A DNA stretch of 48,180 nt, taken from assembly GCA_938045805.1 (NCBI GenBank), contig CALIBL010000005.1, forward strand, positions 1 through 48,180, given 5' to 3'. The position numbers and the translations under genes were made by a program. Below the pieces are notes generated by a model. The model did not search any database, was not told the origin of the DNA, and saw nothing but the letters and a program-made list of their open reading frames with translations. This stretch comes from an uncultured Rubripirellula sp. Lineage in GTDB: Bacteria; Planctomycetota; Planctomycetia; Pirellulales; Pirellulaceae. Below, piece after piece: positions 17,760 to 27,600 of the stretch. Numbering within the stretch: position 1 is the first letter of the stretch; every line of letters starts with the position of its first letter.

Positions 17760-20627
17760 TTGGAACTCTTCTCAAAATCATGCGAAACGATCTACCTGGG
17801 CTGGGAGCGTCCATTGTTGGTCAGTGCGGTAGACCACTTGTTGGAGGAGTTTGTAAAGGATGGGGTTTTTCGACTTGCAAGGCTCGATTGTGTGCTGCCT
17901 TCACTTTACGGCTGCCGGCGGCTCCGGGATTTGCTCGAGAAGACGGCTGCGGAGCGGAATTTGGTTCTAGAAGCTCCTCGATTCATGACGGTGGGCCAAT
18001 TGGCCGAGGAGTTGTACGAGTCGTCCGCACAACTTGCTGGTGATTTCGAACAGACACTCGCATGGGCCAAGGCGCTTCGCGGTTTTTCAGAAGATGAGCT
18101 GCAAGCATTGATCCCGGTTGTTCCGCCAGAACTTCCACTCGCTCCATGGTTGGAGCTTGCTGCGACACTGAGTAGTCTTGCATCGGATCTCGCTTCGCAA
18201 GGGTATTCATTTCAGCAGGTTAAATCGTTCGCGGGCAATGATGTTGAATTGCAAAGGTGGGAAATCCTTAGCCGAATTCGGGACGCCTATTTAGAAGAAC
18301 TGAAAGTAGCAAATCGATCCGACGCATCAGAGGAAAGAGCAAAAGCCGTCATGGAAGGACGCTGCGGCACAAATCGCGTTACTGTATTGGTGGGAACAAG
18401 CGATTTGAGTGAGGAACTACGGAAGATTCTTCGAGCAATCCCTGACCGACTCATTGCGATGGTTGCGGCTCCAGAAACCTATTCCAATCGCTTTGACGAG
18501 TTTGGGTCCGTGCTTTCTGATCGTTGGAAAGACTATCGCCTTGAAATGAACGGCGAGCCATTTTTGCCTGCCGGTGACATGATGGATCAATCCGCTGCAG
18601 TGGCTGCGCAAGTGCGAACGTTCGCGGGGGAGCACACTTCGGGCGAAGTCACCGTTGGTGTCACAGACGAAAGCCATGTTGCACCGATCGAAATGGAGCT
18701 GAAGGGATGCGGTGTTCAAACGTTTCGTAACTTAGGTTGGCCTGTCAGCGAGACTTCGATCGGCCGATTGCTACAGATGATGTCCCAATTCATCAATCGC
18801 CCCACATGGCAGTCGGCAGCTGCATTGGTCAGGCACAGTGATCTACACCAGCTGATTTCCTCGCGGCTGGATGAAGATGGTTGTGATCCGCGAGACAGTT
18901 GGCACAGTCAGTTGGATCACCTTCTTGCTAATCATTTTCCCGTTCGAATCTTGGATTCGTTGCCGTTGGAGGCGAAAAAGAATTATCCAAAAGCGATTCA
19001 GATTCAAGAGTTCTTATCTGAGTGGTTGCGATCATTTTCAGCGAGGGAGAATCATGTGGCTGGATGGAGCCAGATTCTGATCACTTGGTTGCAGGGGATT
19101 TATGGAGAGAAAGTGAAGGATGAGATTGAGAGTACTGGTCGCACATCGCTAGCTTTCGCTGCAGTGCTTACCTTTCTAGAGAAGGTATCTGAAATTAGCC
19201 CTTTACTTGACGTCGATTGCACAGGTGAAGCCGCCCTCGACATGCTCACAAGCCGCATCAGTTTTTTGCGTGTGGTGGAGAAGCCCAGTGACCAGGATGT
19301 CAAGATTCTAGGGTGGTTGGATCTCGCGTTAGATGACTCCCCTGCACTCGTCGTTAATGGATTCAATCACCCCTACCTACCAACTGTCGTTTCTGCCGAC
19401 CCTTTCTTACCTGCCGAGCTTCGCCAGCAACTTCCGGTGGAGGGTAATGAGCGGAGGTACGCGAGGGATTTGTATTCGACTCAATTGATTCTTATGAGCC
19501 GAAGCAAAGCTTCCTTCGTGGTTGGGAAAGTCGGGGTGGATCAAACGCCGACGCCACCGAGTCGGCTTTTGGCTGCTTCGAAAAGAGATGACTTACCGCG
19601 GAGAATGCTCCGCTTGTTAGAGGGGAAACGGGATCTCATTCCGGCACAGCATCGTTGGGATACTTGTGTTGATGATGCGGGGTTGATCATCCCAAGTTTG
19701 GATAGATTTTTGGGCGGGAGTCTCCCAGATTGTGAATCCCAGTTGGTTCCTTCACTGAGCGTAACGGCGTTTCGTGACTATCTGATCTGTCCTTATCGTT
19801 TTTTTCTACGTCATGTTTTGAAGTTGCGTCCCGTAGACGATTCCAGCGGAGAATTGGCCGCGAATCAGTTTGGAGACCTCATTCACGGGGCGCTCGAGCT
19901 TTACGGCGAGCTGCCCGAGCGAGACGAGTCCGATCCAGATCTAATCGAGATGCATTTAAAGAAATGCCTTCTTGATTACGTTGGGCAAAGGTATTCCGAG
20001 CACGGTTCATCAGCGGTTCAAATTCAGATCGCACAAGCGGAAAAACGCCTAGGGGCAGTCGCCAAGGTTCAGGCGAAACGCATCGCAGAAGGATGGCGGA
20101 TCCATCGGGTGGAGGCTTCGGTTGGTCCCAAGGAGGGAGCTTGCATTACTGTTGACGGTCAGTCGCTTCCGGTGAAAGGTCGATTCGATCGGATTGACAT
20201 TCGCGTCAGCAACGGGTTCGAAGAGTGGGCAATCCTTGACTATAAGACGCACGGGCATCCACCCGAAAAAAAACACCTCAAGAAGACGGGAGTCGGTGTG
20301 CAGTGGATCGACCTCCAATTGCCGCTGTATCGGATGATGGTTCCTTACTTAGGTATCAAAAGCGATCCCAAGAGCGTGAAGCTCGGCTACTTTAATATCA
20401 GTTCCAAGGATGAGGAGACTCGGGTGAATGAAGCCAGTTTTTCGGAAGACTTGATGTCGAAAGCCGAGGAATTGGTGCGTGAATGCGTTCGGAATATCTT
20501 GGCGGGGCATTTTGAACCCACCTCTGAACGAGTTGAGTTTGATGATTATGAATCAATCATGCAGACGGGGGTTGCTAGCCGACTCTTGAGCCAAACTTCC
20601 AGAGAGCAGCAGGAGGTGGGAGCATGA
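17760..20627 (+). CDS. AddB-like PD-(D/E)XK nuclease subunit of a helicase-nuclease
   Basis: A 955-residue protein, probably the nuclease and scaffold partner of the next gene in double-strand break end processing. The C-terminal 300 residues are a RecB-type nuclease: YLICPYRFFL opens the domain, and GDLIHGALE, GRFDRID and LDYKTH give His709, Asp810, Asp827 and Lys829, matching the catalytic set of RecB (His956, Asp1067, Asp1080, Lys1082). The N-terminal two thirds resemble an inactivated superfamily-1 helicase: LPSLYGCRRLRDLL looks like motif Ia, but there is no Walker A. Only the first of the four Fe-S cysteines of Bacillus AddB (in ICPYRF) is present; the C-terminal three are missing. The start is TTG with AAAAGGG 9 nt upstream. 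Its TGA overlaps the ATG of the helicase gene. Confidence 0.85.
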   Translation: MELFSKSCETIYLGWERPLLVSAVDHLLEEFVKDGVFRLARLDCVLPSLYGCRRLRDLLEKTAAERNLVLEAPRFMTVGQLAEELYESSAQLAGDFEQTLAWAKALRGFSEDELQALIPVVPPELPLAPWLELAATLSSLASDLASQGYSFQQVKSFAGNDVELQRWEILSRIRDAYLEELKVANRSDASEERAKAVMEGRCGTNRVTVLVGTSDLSEELRKILRAIPDRLIAMVAAPETYSNRFDEFGSVLSDRWKDYRLEMNGEPFLPAGDMMDQSAAVAAQVRTFAGEHTSGEVTVGVTDESHVAPIEMELKGCGVQTFRNLGWPVSETSIGRLLQMMSQFINRPTWQSAAALVRHSDLHQLISSRLDEDGCDPRDSWHSQLDHLLANHFPVRILDSLPLEAKKNYPKAIQIQEFLSEWLRSFSARENHVAGWSQILITWLQGIYGEKVKDEIESTGRTSLAFAAVLTFLEKVSEISPLLDVDCTGEAALDMLTSRISFLRVVEKPSDQDVKILGWLDLALDDSPALVVNGFNHPYLPTVVSADPFLPAELRQQLPVEGNERRYARDLYSTQLILMSRSKASFVVGKVGVDQTPTPPSRLLAASKRDDLPRRMLRLLEGKRDLIPAQHRWDTCVDDAGLIIPSLDRFLGGSLPDCESQLVPSLSVTAFRDYLICPYRFFLRHVLKLRPVDDSSGELAANQFGDLIHGALELYGELPERDESDPDLIEMHLKKCLLDYVGQRYSEHGSSAVQIQIAQAEKRLGAVAKVQAKRIAEGWRIHRVEASVGPKEGACITVDGQSLPVKGRFDRIDIRVSNGFEEWAILDYKTHGHPPEKKHLKKTGVGVQWIDLQLPLYRMMVPYLGIKSDPKSVKLGYFNISSKDEETRVNEASFSEDLMSKAEELVRECVRNILAGHFEPTSERVEFDDYESIMQTGVASRLLSQTSREQQEVGA

Positions 20628-23209
20628 GTCAGCAATCGCAACGAGAGGTCGCGTTAGCACCGACGCTGGTGCGAGCATCTGCCGGGACGGGAAAAACTTA
20701 TCAGTTAACCGGTAGGTTTCTAAAGTTGTTGACCCAGGGGGTAGCGCCCGAAACAATTTTAGCGACGACGTTTACGAGAAAAGCTGCTGGCGAAATCCTT
20801 AGTCGTATTTTGAAATCCCTGTCATCCGCTGCCAGTGCGGATGGCGAGAAGGCATTGGCTGAAATTCGAAAACAGGTGGATATCGCGAGTTTGCCACCGA
20901 GCATTTGTTTGCAGCTTGCGGAAAAACTTCTACAGAATATTCATCGAATCCGCGTGTCGACGCTCGATAGTCTTTTTACTCAGCTCGCCAAGTCATTTCC
21001 TTACGAACTCAAGTTGCCTGCAACTTGGCGATTGAGTGACGAGATCGAGGATGTTTGGTTGCGGGAACGGGCCGTTGCGGCGATGATCTCGCAACTTGAT
21101 CAGAGTGAAATCACGACACTGCTATCCATGCTCGGTAAGGGTGAAGTGCGAAGATCAATCGCGAACGAGTTGTTGCAGGTAATTGACTTTGCTTATACCA
21201 AACAACGCTCGTGTGAAGAAAACGTGTGGCGTCACATTCGATCTCCTAAGCGACCAAGTGAAGCGGAGATAGAAGATGCAATCAATCGTTTTAGACAGGC
21301 AAACCCAAAGCAAAAGCGACTTAAGGCAAAGCTGGATTCATTTGCGGATGCACTGGAGTGTGGTGACGATGACTGCCTTGTACTTGATACTTTGGTCACA
21401 AAGTATCACGAAACTCAGCAAACCGGCGAGCCGTTGACCTATTATCGAAGTGAGTTTCCCGAAGGATTGGAGAAAGCTTTTGCAACCGTTTACGCCGTCG
21501 CCAAATGTAGGCACCTTTCGCTTTTGCAATTGCAGAATGAGGGGACAGGTAAGCTATTAGGTGCATATGAAAAGCATATCGGCCAATCAAAGGATGATTC
21601 CCGAGTACTAAGCTTTGAAGATGTTGCGGTCCGGCTTTCGGAGCTTTTTCGTCACCGATCTCCCGAGGCCCTTCTTTCATCGATTGATGGAGTGGTCGAC
21701 CACCTTTTGTTGGATGAATTTCAGGATACTTCTCCGACGCAATGGCAAGTGCTTTATCCATTTGCTGTTCGAGCTACCGAGCTTGGCGGGGATGGTGAGT
21801 TGAAATCCAATAGTGATTTAAAAACCGCGAGATCTTTTTTTTGCGTGGGAGACACGAAGCAGGCGATTTACGGTTGGCGGGGCGGGGTGGCCGAAATTTT
21901 TGATGCGGTAGCAAGTGCTTTGCCTGGGGTAGTCGAGGTCAAACAAAATGAAAGTTACCGCAGTAGTCCTGTAATCATGTCAGCGGTGACTGCAATCTTT
22001 AAAAACCTGTCACGGCACTCGATTGCAGATGATGCAAAGGTCAAAGATCCGAGCCATAAGCCGATGTATGAGGCGAAGGCTTTGTTGAACTTTTCCCAGT
22101 CTTTTCCAAAACACGTTTCTGCCAAGGAGCACCTTGAGGGTTATGTTCAGTACGCGACCGCTTCGTTACCTGAAGAAGCTGATTCCCTCGCTCGCCGTAC
22201 TGCAACGTTTGAGAAGGCATCGGAGATCGCCGGACAACTGCTCGCCGAGAATCCTTCGCTTTCTATCGGCGTTTTGACTCGCACCAATCGCGCCGTCGCT
22301 GAATTGATTTTTCTAATGGAACAGATGGGGCTTGATGTCAGTCAAGAAGGGGGGAATCCGCTGACAGACTCCGCAGCAGTCGAAATGGTGCTGTCCGCTT
22401 TGATGATGGCCGAGCATCCGGGCGACGGTCGTTGGAAATTTCACTTGGAAGGTGGTCCGCTTGGTGAGATCAAAGAGTTTGATGCGGGGTGGGTGCGTCG
22501 TCGAGTTGACGAGGTTGGTTTGGCTGAAACCGTTCACGAAATTGCAAGCCACTTGGCACCACACTGTGATGCCAGAGAAACGCTTCGATTAAAGCAATTG
22601 ACTTACCTGGCGATGGGGCATGACTTTCGTGCTTCCCCTCGGCTGCGTGACTTTGTGCGTCTGGTTAGGGAAAAACGCGTCGATCGCCCTCGGGCAGCTC
22701 CCGTTCGCGTCATGACGGTGCATCAGGCCAAAGGTTTGGAGTTTGATGCGGTGATCGTGGTTGAATTGGATAGCTCTCTCTCAAAGCAGTCGACAGATTG
22801 TGTCGCGCAGGTCGCGGATTTAATGTCCCCGCCGGTTGGTTTGAGCCGTTATGTTAGTCAGAAAACATGGCATTTCCTGAGTCGTGATTGGCAAGCTGCA
22901 TTCGGGAAGCAAGCTGCAGATGCTTTTACCGAGTCATTATGCATGTGGTACGTTGCGATCACGCGTGCAAAGCAGGGGCTTTACATGGTCGTGAGCCCAT
23001 CGAAGAAATCTGATTTTGACACACGAACGTTTGGTTCTTTGGTGTTTCATTCTCTGGGGTGTGAGCAGGATCCAACCGAGCAGGATGTCGTATTGTTTGA
23101 ATGCGGTCATCCCGAGTGGTACTTGCATTCGGTAAAAGAGGATGATGGTGAGGATCGTGAATTGAGACGCGACGCCGAGCCGATTATTTTTCAGCCGCCG
23201 AGACTTTGA
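20624..23209 (+). CDS. AddA/RecB-like UvrD-family helicase without nuclease domain
   Basis: An ATP-driven 3'-5' DNA helicase of 861 residues. Walker A is ASAGTGKT with Lys24. LLDEFQD (Asp364, Glu365) is Walker B, GDTKQAIYGWRGG (from 409) is motif III, TVHQAKGLEF (698-707) is motif V, and YVAITRAKQ (776-784) is motif VI. Only about 77 residues follow motif VI, whereas AddA and RecB continue with a nuclease domain of more than 200 residues; here none is present. The start overlaps the stop of the AddB-like gene (ATGA), pointing to equal production of two subunits. The pair likely acts as a single-nuclease AddAB/RecBCD analogue. Symbol withheld because the subunit architecture differs from addA. 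Confidence 0.88.
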   Translation: MSQQSQREVALAPTLVRASAGTGKTYQLTGRFLKLLTQGVAPETILATTFTRKAAGEILSRILKSLSSAASADGEKALAEIRKQVDIASLPPSICLQLAEKLLQNIHRIRVSTLDSLFTQLAKSFPYELKLPATWRLSDEIEDVWLRERAVAAMISQLDQSEITTLLSMLGKGEVRRSIANELLQVIDFAYTKQRSCEENVWRHIRSPKRPSEAEIEDAINRFRQANPKQKRLKAKLDSFADALECGDDDCLVLDTLVTKYHETQQTGEPLTYYRSEFPEGLEKAFATVYAVAKCRHLSLLQLQNEGTGKLLGAYEKHIGQSKDDSRVLSFEDVAVRLSELFRHRSPEALLSSIDGVVDHLLLDEFQDTSPTQWQVLYPFAVRATELGGDGELKSNSDLKTARSFFCVGDTKQAIYGWRGGVAEIFDAVASALPGVVEVKQNESYRSSPVIMSAVTAIFKNLSRHSIADDAKVKDPSHKPMYEAKALLNFSQSFPKHVSAKEHLEGYVQYATASLPEEADSLARRTATFEKASEIAGQLLAENPSLSIGVLTRTNRAVAELIFLMEQMGLDVSQEGGNPLTDSAAVEMVLSALMMAEHPGDGRWKFHLEGGPLGEIKEFDAGWVRRRVDEVGLAETVHEIASHLAPHCDARETLRLKQLTYLAMGHDFRASPRLRDFVRLVREKRVDRPRAAPVRVMTVHQAKGLEFDAVIVVELDSSLSKQSTDCVAQVADLMSPPVGLSRYVSQKTWHFLSRDWQAAFGKQAADAFTESLCMWYVAITRAKQGLYMVVSPSKKSDFDTRTFGSLVFHSLGCEQDPTEQDVVLFECGHPEWYLHSVKEDDGEDRELRRDAEPIIFQPPRL

Positions 23210-23272
23210 TCGCTGAGTCACTTCATCGCGTTCTGCTCAAATATTTTTTTCCTGTTGGTAGAGGTCCTTAGA

Positions 23273-24550
23273 TTGAACCGGAAAATCATCCATACCGCAG
23301 ATATCCATTTGGATAGCCCTCTTCAAAAACTGAGTCAGTATGAAGGGGCTCCCGCTGAACAAATTCGGCGAGCATCGCGAGGGGCATTTACTAATTTGAT
23401 TGATTTCGCGATTCGCGAAGCGGTCGATTTGGTTGTTGTTGCCGGGGATCTTTACGATGGTGATTGGCCTGATCAGAACACGGGTTTGTTTTTTGTTAGA
23501 GAAGCGAGTCGCCTGATCCAAGCTGGTATTCCGATGGTTGTGATTCGCGGCAATCATGACGCTGCCAATCTGATCACGAGATCGTTGCCTCTCCCCAAGA
23601 ATCCGGACGGGACTGATGTCATGCTTTCTGAAAAGCAAGTGGACTGCCGCATTTTCGAGTCCATTGGAGTTGCGGTGCATGGAAAGTCATTTTTGAATCG
23701 GGTGGAAAAAGAGAACCTTGCCTTACAGTATCCGCCGGCTTTGGGCGGTCTGTTTAATGTCGGTTTATTGCATACGAGTTTAGGTGGTTTCGAGGGACAT
23801 GATCCCTATGCGCCGTGCACGCCGCGCGAGTTGGCTGACAAGCACTATGACTACTGGGCGTTGGGGCATATCCATCAACGTGGCAGGCATGAAATTGAGG
23901 GTGCTGCGCCTGTTGTCTACAGTGGGAATTTGCAAGGAAGACATGTACGAGAGTGCGGTGCCAAAGGCTGCTGCCTGCTTACTCTGGGTGATAATGGCCA
24001 GTGTGACTTAACATTCCACGAACTAGATGTGGTGCGTTGGGAGAAGTTTGTGATCGATGGTGGGCGTTTGACGCACCAAGAGGAAGTGTTAGATCTTTAT
24101 CAAGACTGGGTTGCAGAAGAATTGACGAAGGTAGACGGGCGTTTGCTCGTTACACGGGTAGAGGTTGCAGGAAAGACATCACTGGATACTGTTATGCGTC
24201 GCGAACAACTCGGGCTACTTGATTCGCTTCGTTCGATCTCCGTGAGTCATGGTGCTGGACAAGTCTGGATGGAAAACTTAAAAGTTCGCACGACTCAGGA
24301 AGATGGTGCGGTTAGCTTGAGTGAACAAGATGGCCCCCTGATGAGTTTGCGGGAGGTGGTTGCGGAATTAAGCGAATCTGGATTACTTGCAAGTCTTGTT
24401 GAGGATGAAGTGAAGAATCTAAAGAAGAAACTTCCTCATGAGATTTTTGAGTCGACGAGCGAAAGATCCTTGGCAGATACTCAGTTGCTTTCTGAACTGC
24501 TTCAATCAGCTTATGCGGAAATCAAAGCTCAACTGAATCATGCGGATTGA
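23273..24550 (+). CDS. SbcD/YhaO-like metallophosphoesterase, DNA-repair exonuclease type
   Basis: A calcineurin-like phosphoesterase of 425 residues, probably a Mn-dependent DNA nuclease. All five motifs are present: ADIHLD (Asp10, His12), GDLYDG (Asp59), RGNHD (Asn94, His95), LLHTS (His167) and LGHIHQR (His199, His201). A helical C-terminal region would contact the partner ATPase. TTG 23273 is preferred because AGAGGT lies 7 nt upstream and the protein then begins MNRKIIHTADIHLD as usual; an in-frame TTG at 23255 adds six residues. The next gene encodes an SMC-like ATPase, the usual partner (SbcC/Rad50 or YhaN). Confidence 0.87.
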   Translation: MNRKIIHTADIHLDSPLQKLSQYEGAPAEQIRRASRGAFTNLIDFAIREAVDLVVVAGDLYDGDWPDQNTGLFFVREASRLIQAGIPMVVIRGNHDAANLITRSLPLPKNPDGTDVMLSEKQVDCRIFESIGVAVHGKSFLNRVEKENLALQYPPALGGLFNVGLLHTSLGGFEGHDPYAPCTPRELADKHYDYWALGHIHQRGRHEIEGAAPVVYSGNLQGRHVRECGAKGCCLLTLGDNGQCDLTFHELDVVRWEKFVIDGGRLTHQEEVLDLYQDWVAEELTKVDGRLLVTRVEVAGKTSLDTVMRREQLGLLDSLRSISVSHGAGQVWMENLKVRTTQEDGAVSLSEQDGPLMSLREVVAELSESGLLASLVEDEVKNLKKKLPHEIFESTSERSLADTQLLSELLQSAYAEIKAQLNHAD

Positions 24551-24625
24551 ACGTGAGTGAAGTCCTGTTTTTTCTAGATTGAACATCATCAATAGACCAA
24601 TCACTTGCTCGTGGGATAATGCGAG

Positions 24626-27600
24626 ATGCTTCTTGAGCGACTTGACCTAAAAGCTTTCGGTAGATTCACCGATATTTCTCTAGAATTGAACTCCGGTTCA
24701 CGGAATTTCCATCTGATTTACGGCCCAAATGAGGCTGGGAAATCAACCTCGTTACGTGCGGTTACATCGCTATTGTTCGGTATGGAGGCGAACACGAACG
24801 ACTGTTTCTTGCACCGTCCCGCGGATATTCGCGTCGGTGGGGTACTATTGAATCCGGATACCGGTGAGCGATTGGAGTGTGTTAGACGCCGTGGACGGAA
24901 GCAGACACTGCGAGATGCCGATGACCGCGATCCAATCTCAAGCGAGCAGATGAACCAATTCTTGGGTGGTGTTGGTCGCGAAACCTTCGAAACCCGCTTT
25001 GGTCTTTCCTATGAGGCTCTTGTTGCCGGTGGTCAGGCCATTGCAAAAGGCGGAGGTGATTTAGGGGAAATTCTTTTTGCTGCGGGTGCGGGAGTAGGCC
25101 AGCTAAGAAAACTGCAAGATGACTTTGAGGATGCAGCATCAGGACTTTTTGCACCGCGTTCTTCCAAAGCAACTATCAATGCCGTATTGATGAGTATGGA
25201 TGACGATCGCAAGGCCATGAAAGCACTGCAGGTCAGCACGTCCACTTATGAAGCACTTCGTGCTGATTTGGAGAGTCAGCAGTCGTCCGGCAAACAGCTG
25301 AAAGAACAATTGACTCGTTCAGTGAAGAACCTAGAGTTATTGAAGTCTTACCGCGATGCCGTTTCTATAATTCCGTCTTGGAGAGCTGCGAAAGAGGAGT
25401 TAGACAGGTTTCATCACGTTCCGAGATTAAGTGCCGAGTTTGTTACGCAACGACATGACGCTCACTCCGCGCTCGAGATCTCGAAAGCGCAGCGTGAAAA
25501 ACTTCAAGACCGCTTGAAGACGTTACGGCAGCGGGAAAAAAAATTCCGTCCCGATATGACTTTGTTGCAGTGCGAACTACAGGTTCAAGGTGTTTTTCAG
25601 CAGATTGCCATCCACGAGAAATCTGGACAGGAATTACAGAATGCGATCAAGGAATTGCAGGAACTGGATGTTGCCGTTAACGATCTCCTGACGACGTTAA
25701 CGAAACTGCTTCCGGCTGATGGGGTGGGCTCGGGGGACGAGGTAGCACCGGATGAGAAATTACTAAATCGATACAGATTGCACGCTTCGTCGCTGTTGAG
25801 GATGCGAGATTTGACGCAGCAGCACAAAACGCTTCTCTTACGGGAAAAGGAGGCGGGCGATTCACTCAGTTCAGCACGGGTACGACTCGAGCGAATTGAT
25901 CAGCAATTGAGTGTTATCGGAGAAATCGATGATCCTATCTTTCTAACGGGGTTACTCGAAAGTGTTGGTAAACCAGGGATGATTGCTGAGACGATTGCTC
26001 GGCAGCGAGACCAATGTGGCAAGGTGCAACTTGAATGCGAACACGCATTAGCATCTCTGACTGGTTTCCGTGGCCAGTTGCACAAAGCACTTGAGATCGA
26101 CCTGCCGAGTCAGTCCTTGGTGAATGAGTTTTCAGAAAAGATTGAGGAGGCAAAGACTCGAGCTCGCGAGCACGAGCTAAACATGCAGCAACGGTTTGCT
26201 GAATTGGAACAGGTGGAATCGCAACTAGCGGACTCAGTGGCCAATCGTGAATTTCCAAGTGAGGATGAAATCGCGGAGGCCACCGCCAAACGGGATGCAT
26301 TGATCGATAAATTCACACAGGATCCTGCGTCACACACCGAAGCGGGTGGGTTAGCAGGGGAGGGTTGGATCATGGAACTTCGAGAATTGATTCGTGAGGT
26401 TGATCAGTTGCTTCATGAGCGGTTTCAACATGCCACGGCGATCCAGCAGCGAATGAGTTTGAAGCGACAGCGAGATCATCTTAAGGCTTTGTTGGGCCAG
26501 CAGGAAAAACGCTTAGAAGAGCTGCAAGATAGCTATGCGGATTTGGTGGCTCGCTGGGAGGCAACTTGGATCTCGGTTGGGGTTCGCGCTGGAAGTGTTT
26601 CTGAAATGCAGCAGTGGTCAGAAAAGCATCTTGCATTACGGCAGCTTGCTGCGTCATTGGACGAGGAAGAATCCAGACTATCCCGTTTATTGACTGCGGC
26701 TATGCGGGATGTCGAACGACTCAATGAGGCAATCGGGCTAAAGGTATCGAATGAGTCCGGGCAATTCGAGGCGGCTCAACCCACTCTTTTTGAGCATCGC
26801 ATTGAAGATGAACTGATATCAATTTGGGACCAAGTGGCACGGGTGAGAAGCGAGAGAGAAGAGGCGTGGAAGAACTATCAGGCTTTACTGCAAAGACGCG
26901 GCAACTTGATGGAGGATTTACCTGAATTAGAGATGCGGTTGGCTAACGCCGTCGATGAACTGAAAAGTTGGGGAGAGGCGTGGAAGAAATCGGGCGTGGA
27001 TTTGATTGATATTGATGGGTTCGACGCAGGCGTGGCTGGTGTTTGGTTGGAGCAATTGTCGCAACTGAATCATCTGTTTCATCGTCGAGATGAGTTGGAT
27101 TTAGCAATTAATCAATTGCAAGAGGAAAGAGCTGAATTCATTCAGAGCGTTAACGATTTGGGGACACAGCTTGGCGAGGAGGTTGATTCCGCTGAGAACG
27201 TGATTCTCTTTATCCAAGCAACTTATCGACGGGTGCAAACGCAGAGAGAGATGCAGCAATCGCTAAAGGATTGTGAGGAAGAAATCGGCGAGATCGAACT
27301 GAAAATGATTGACGCTGATACCCAGTTGGCTTCTGCGGAGGCGTCTCTTAAGAGGTTGTGCAGTGAGGCCGGAGTTGAATCTATTGATGAGTTACCGGAG
27401 ATCGAGAAACAGAGCCGAGCGAAGATGGAGTTGGAGGCAAAGTTTAAAGGTTTCGACGAGGATCTCCGGAAGCTGGCGGCAGACCAGCACTTTGAAAGAT
27501 TTATCGAAGCAGCCTCAGAGCAAACCAGTGCGGTTTGGGGTTTGGAAATTGACAAAGCGAACCAAAACCGAGAATCGATTCAGTCATCATCTGATCAAAA

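Noticed and set aside
23211..23250. T tract after the AddA-like gene, considered as a terminator
   Set aside because: The sequence before it forms only a 4-bp stem, and the next gene begins 63 bp after the stop, so an operon is more likely.
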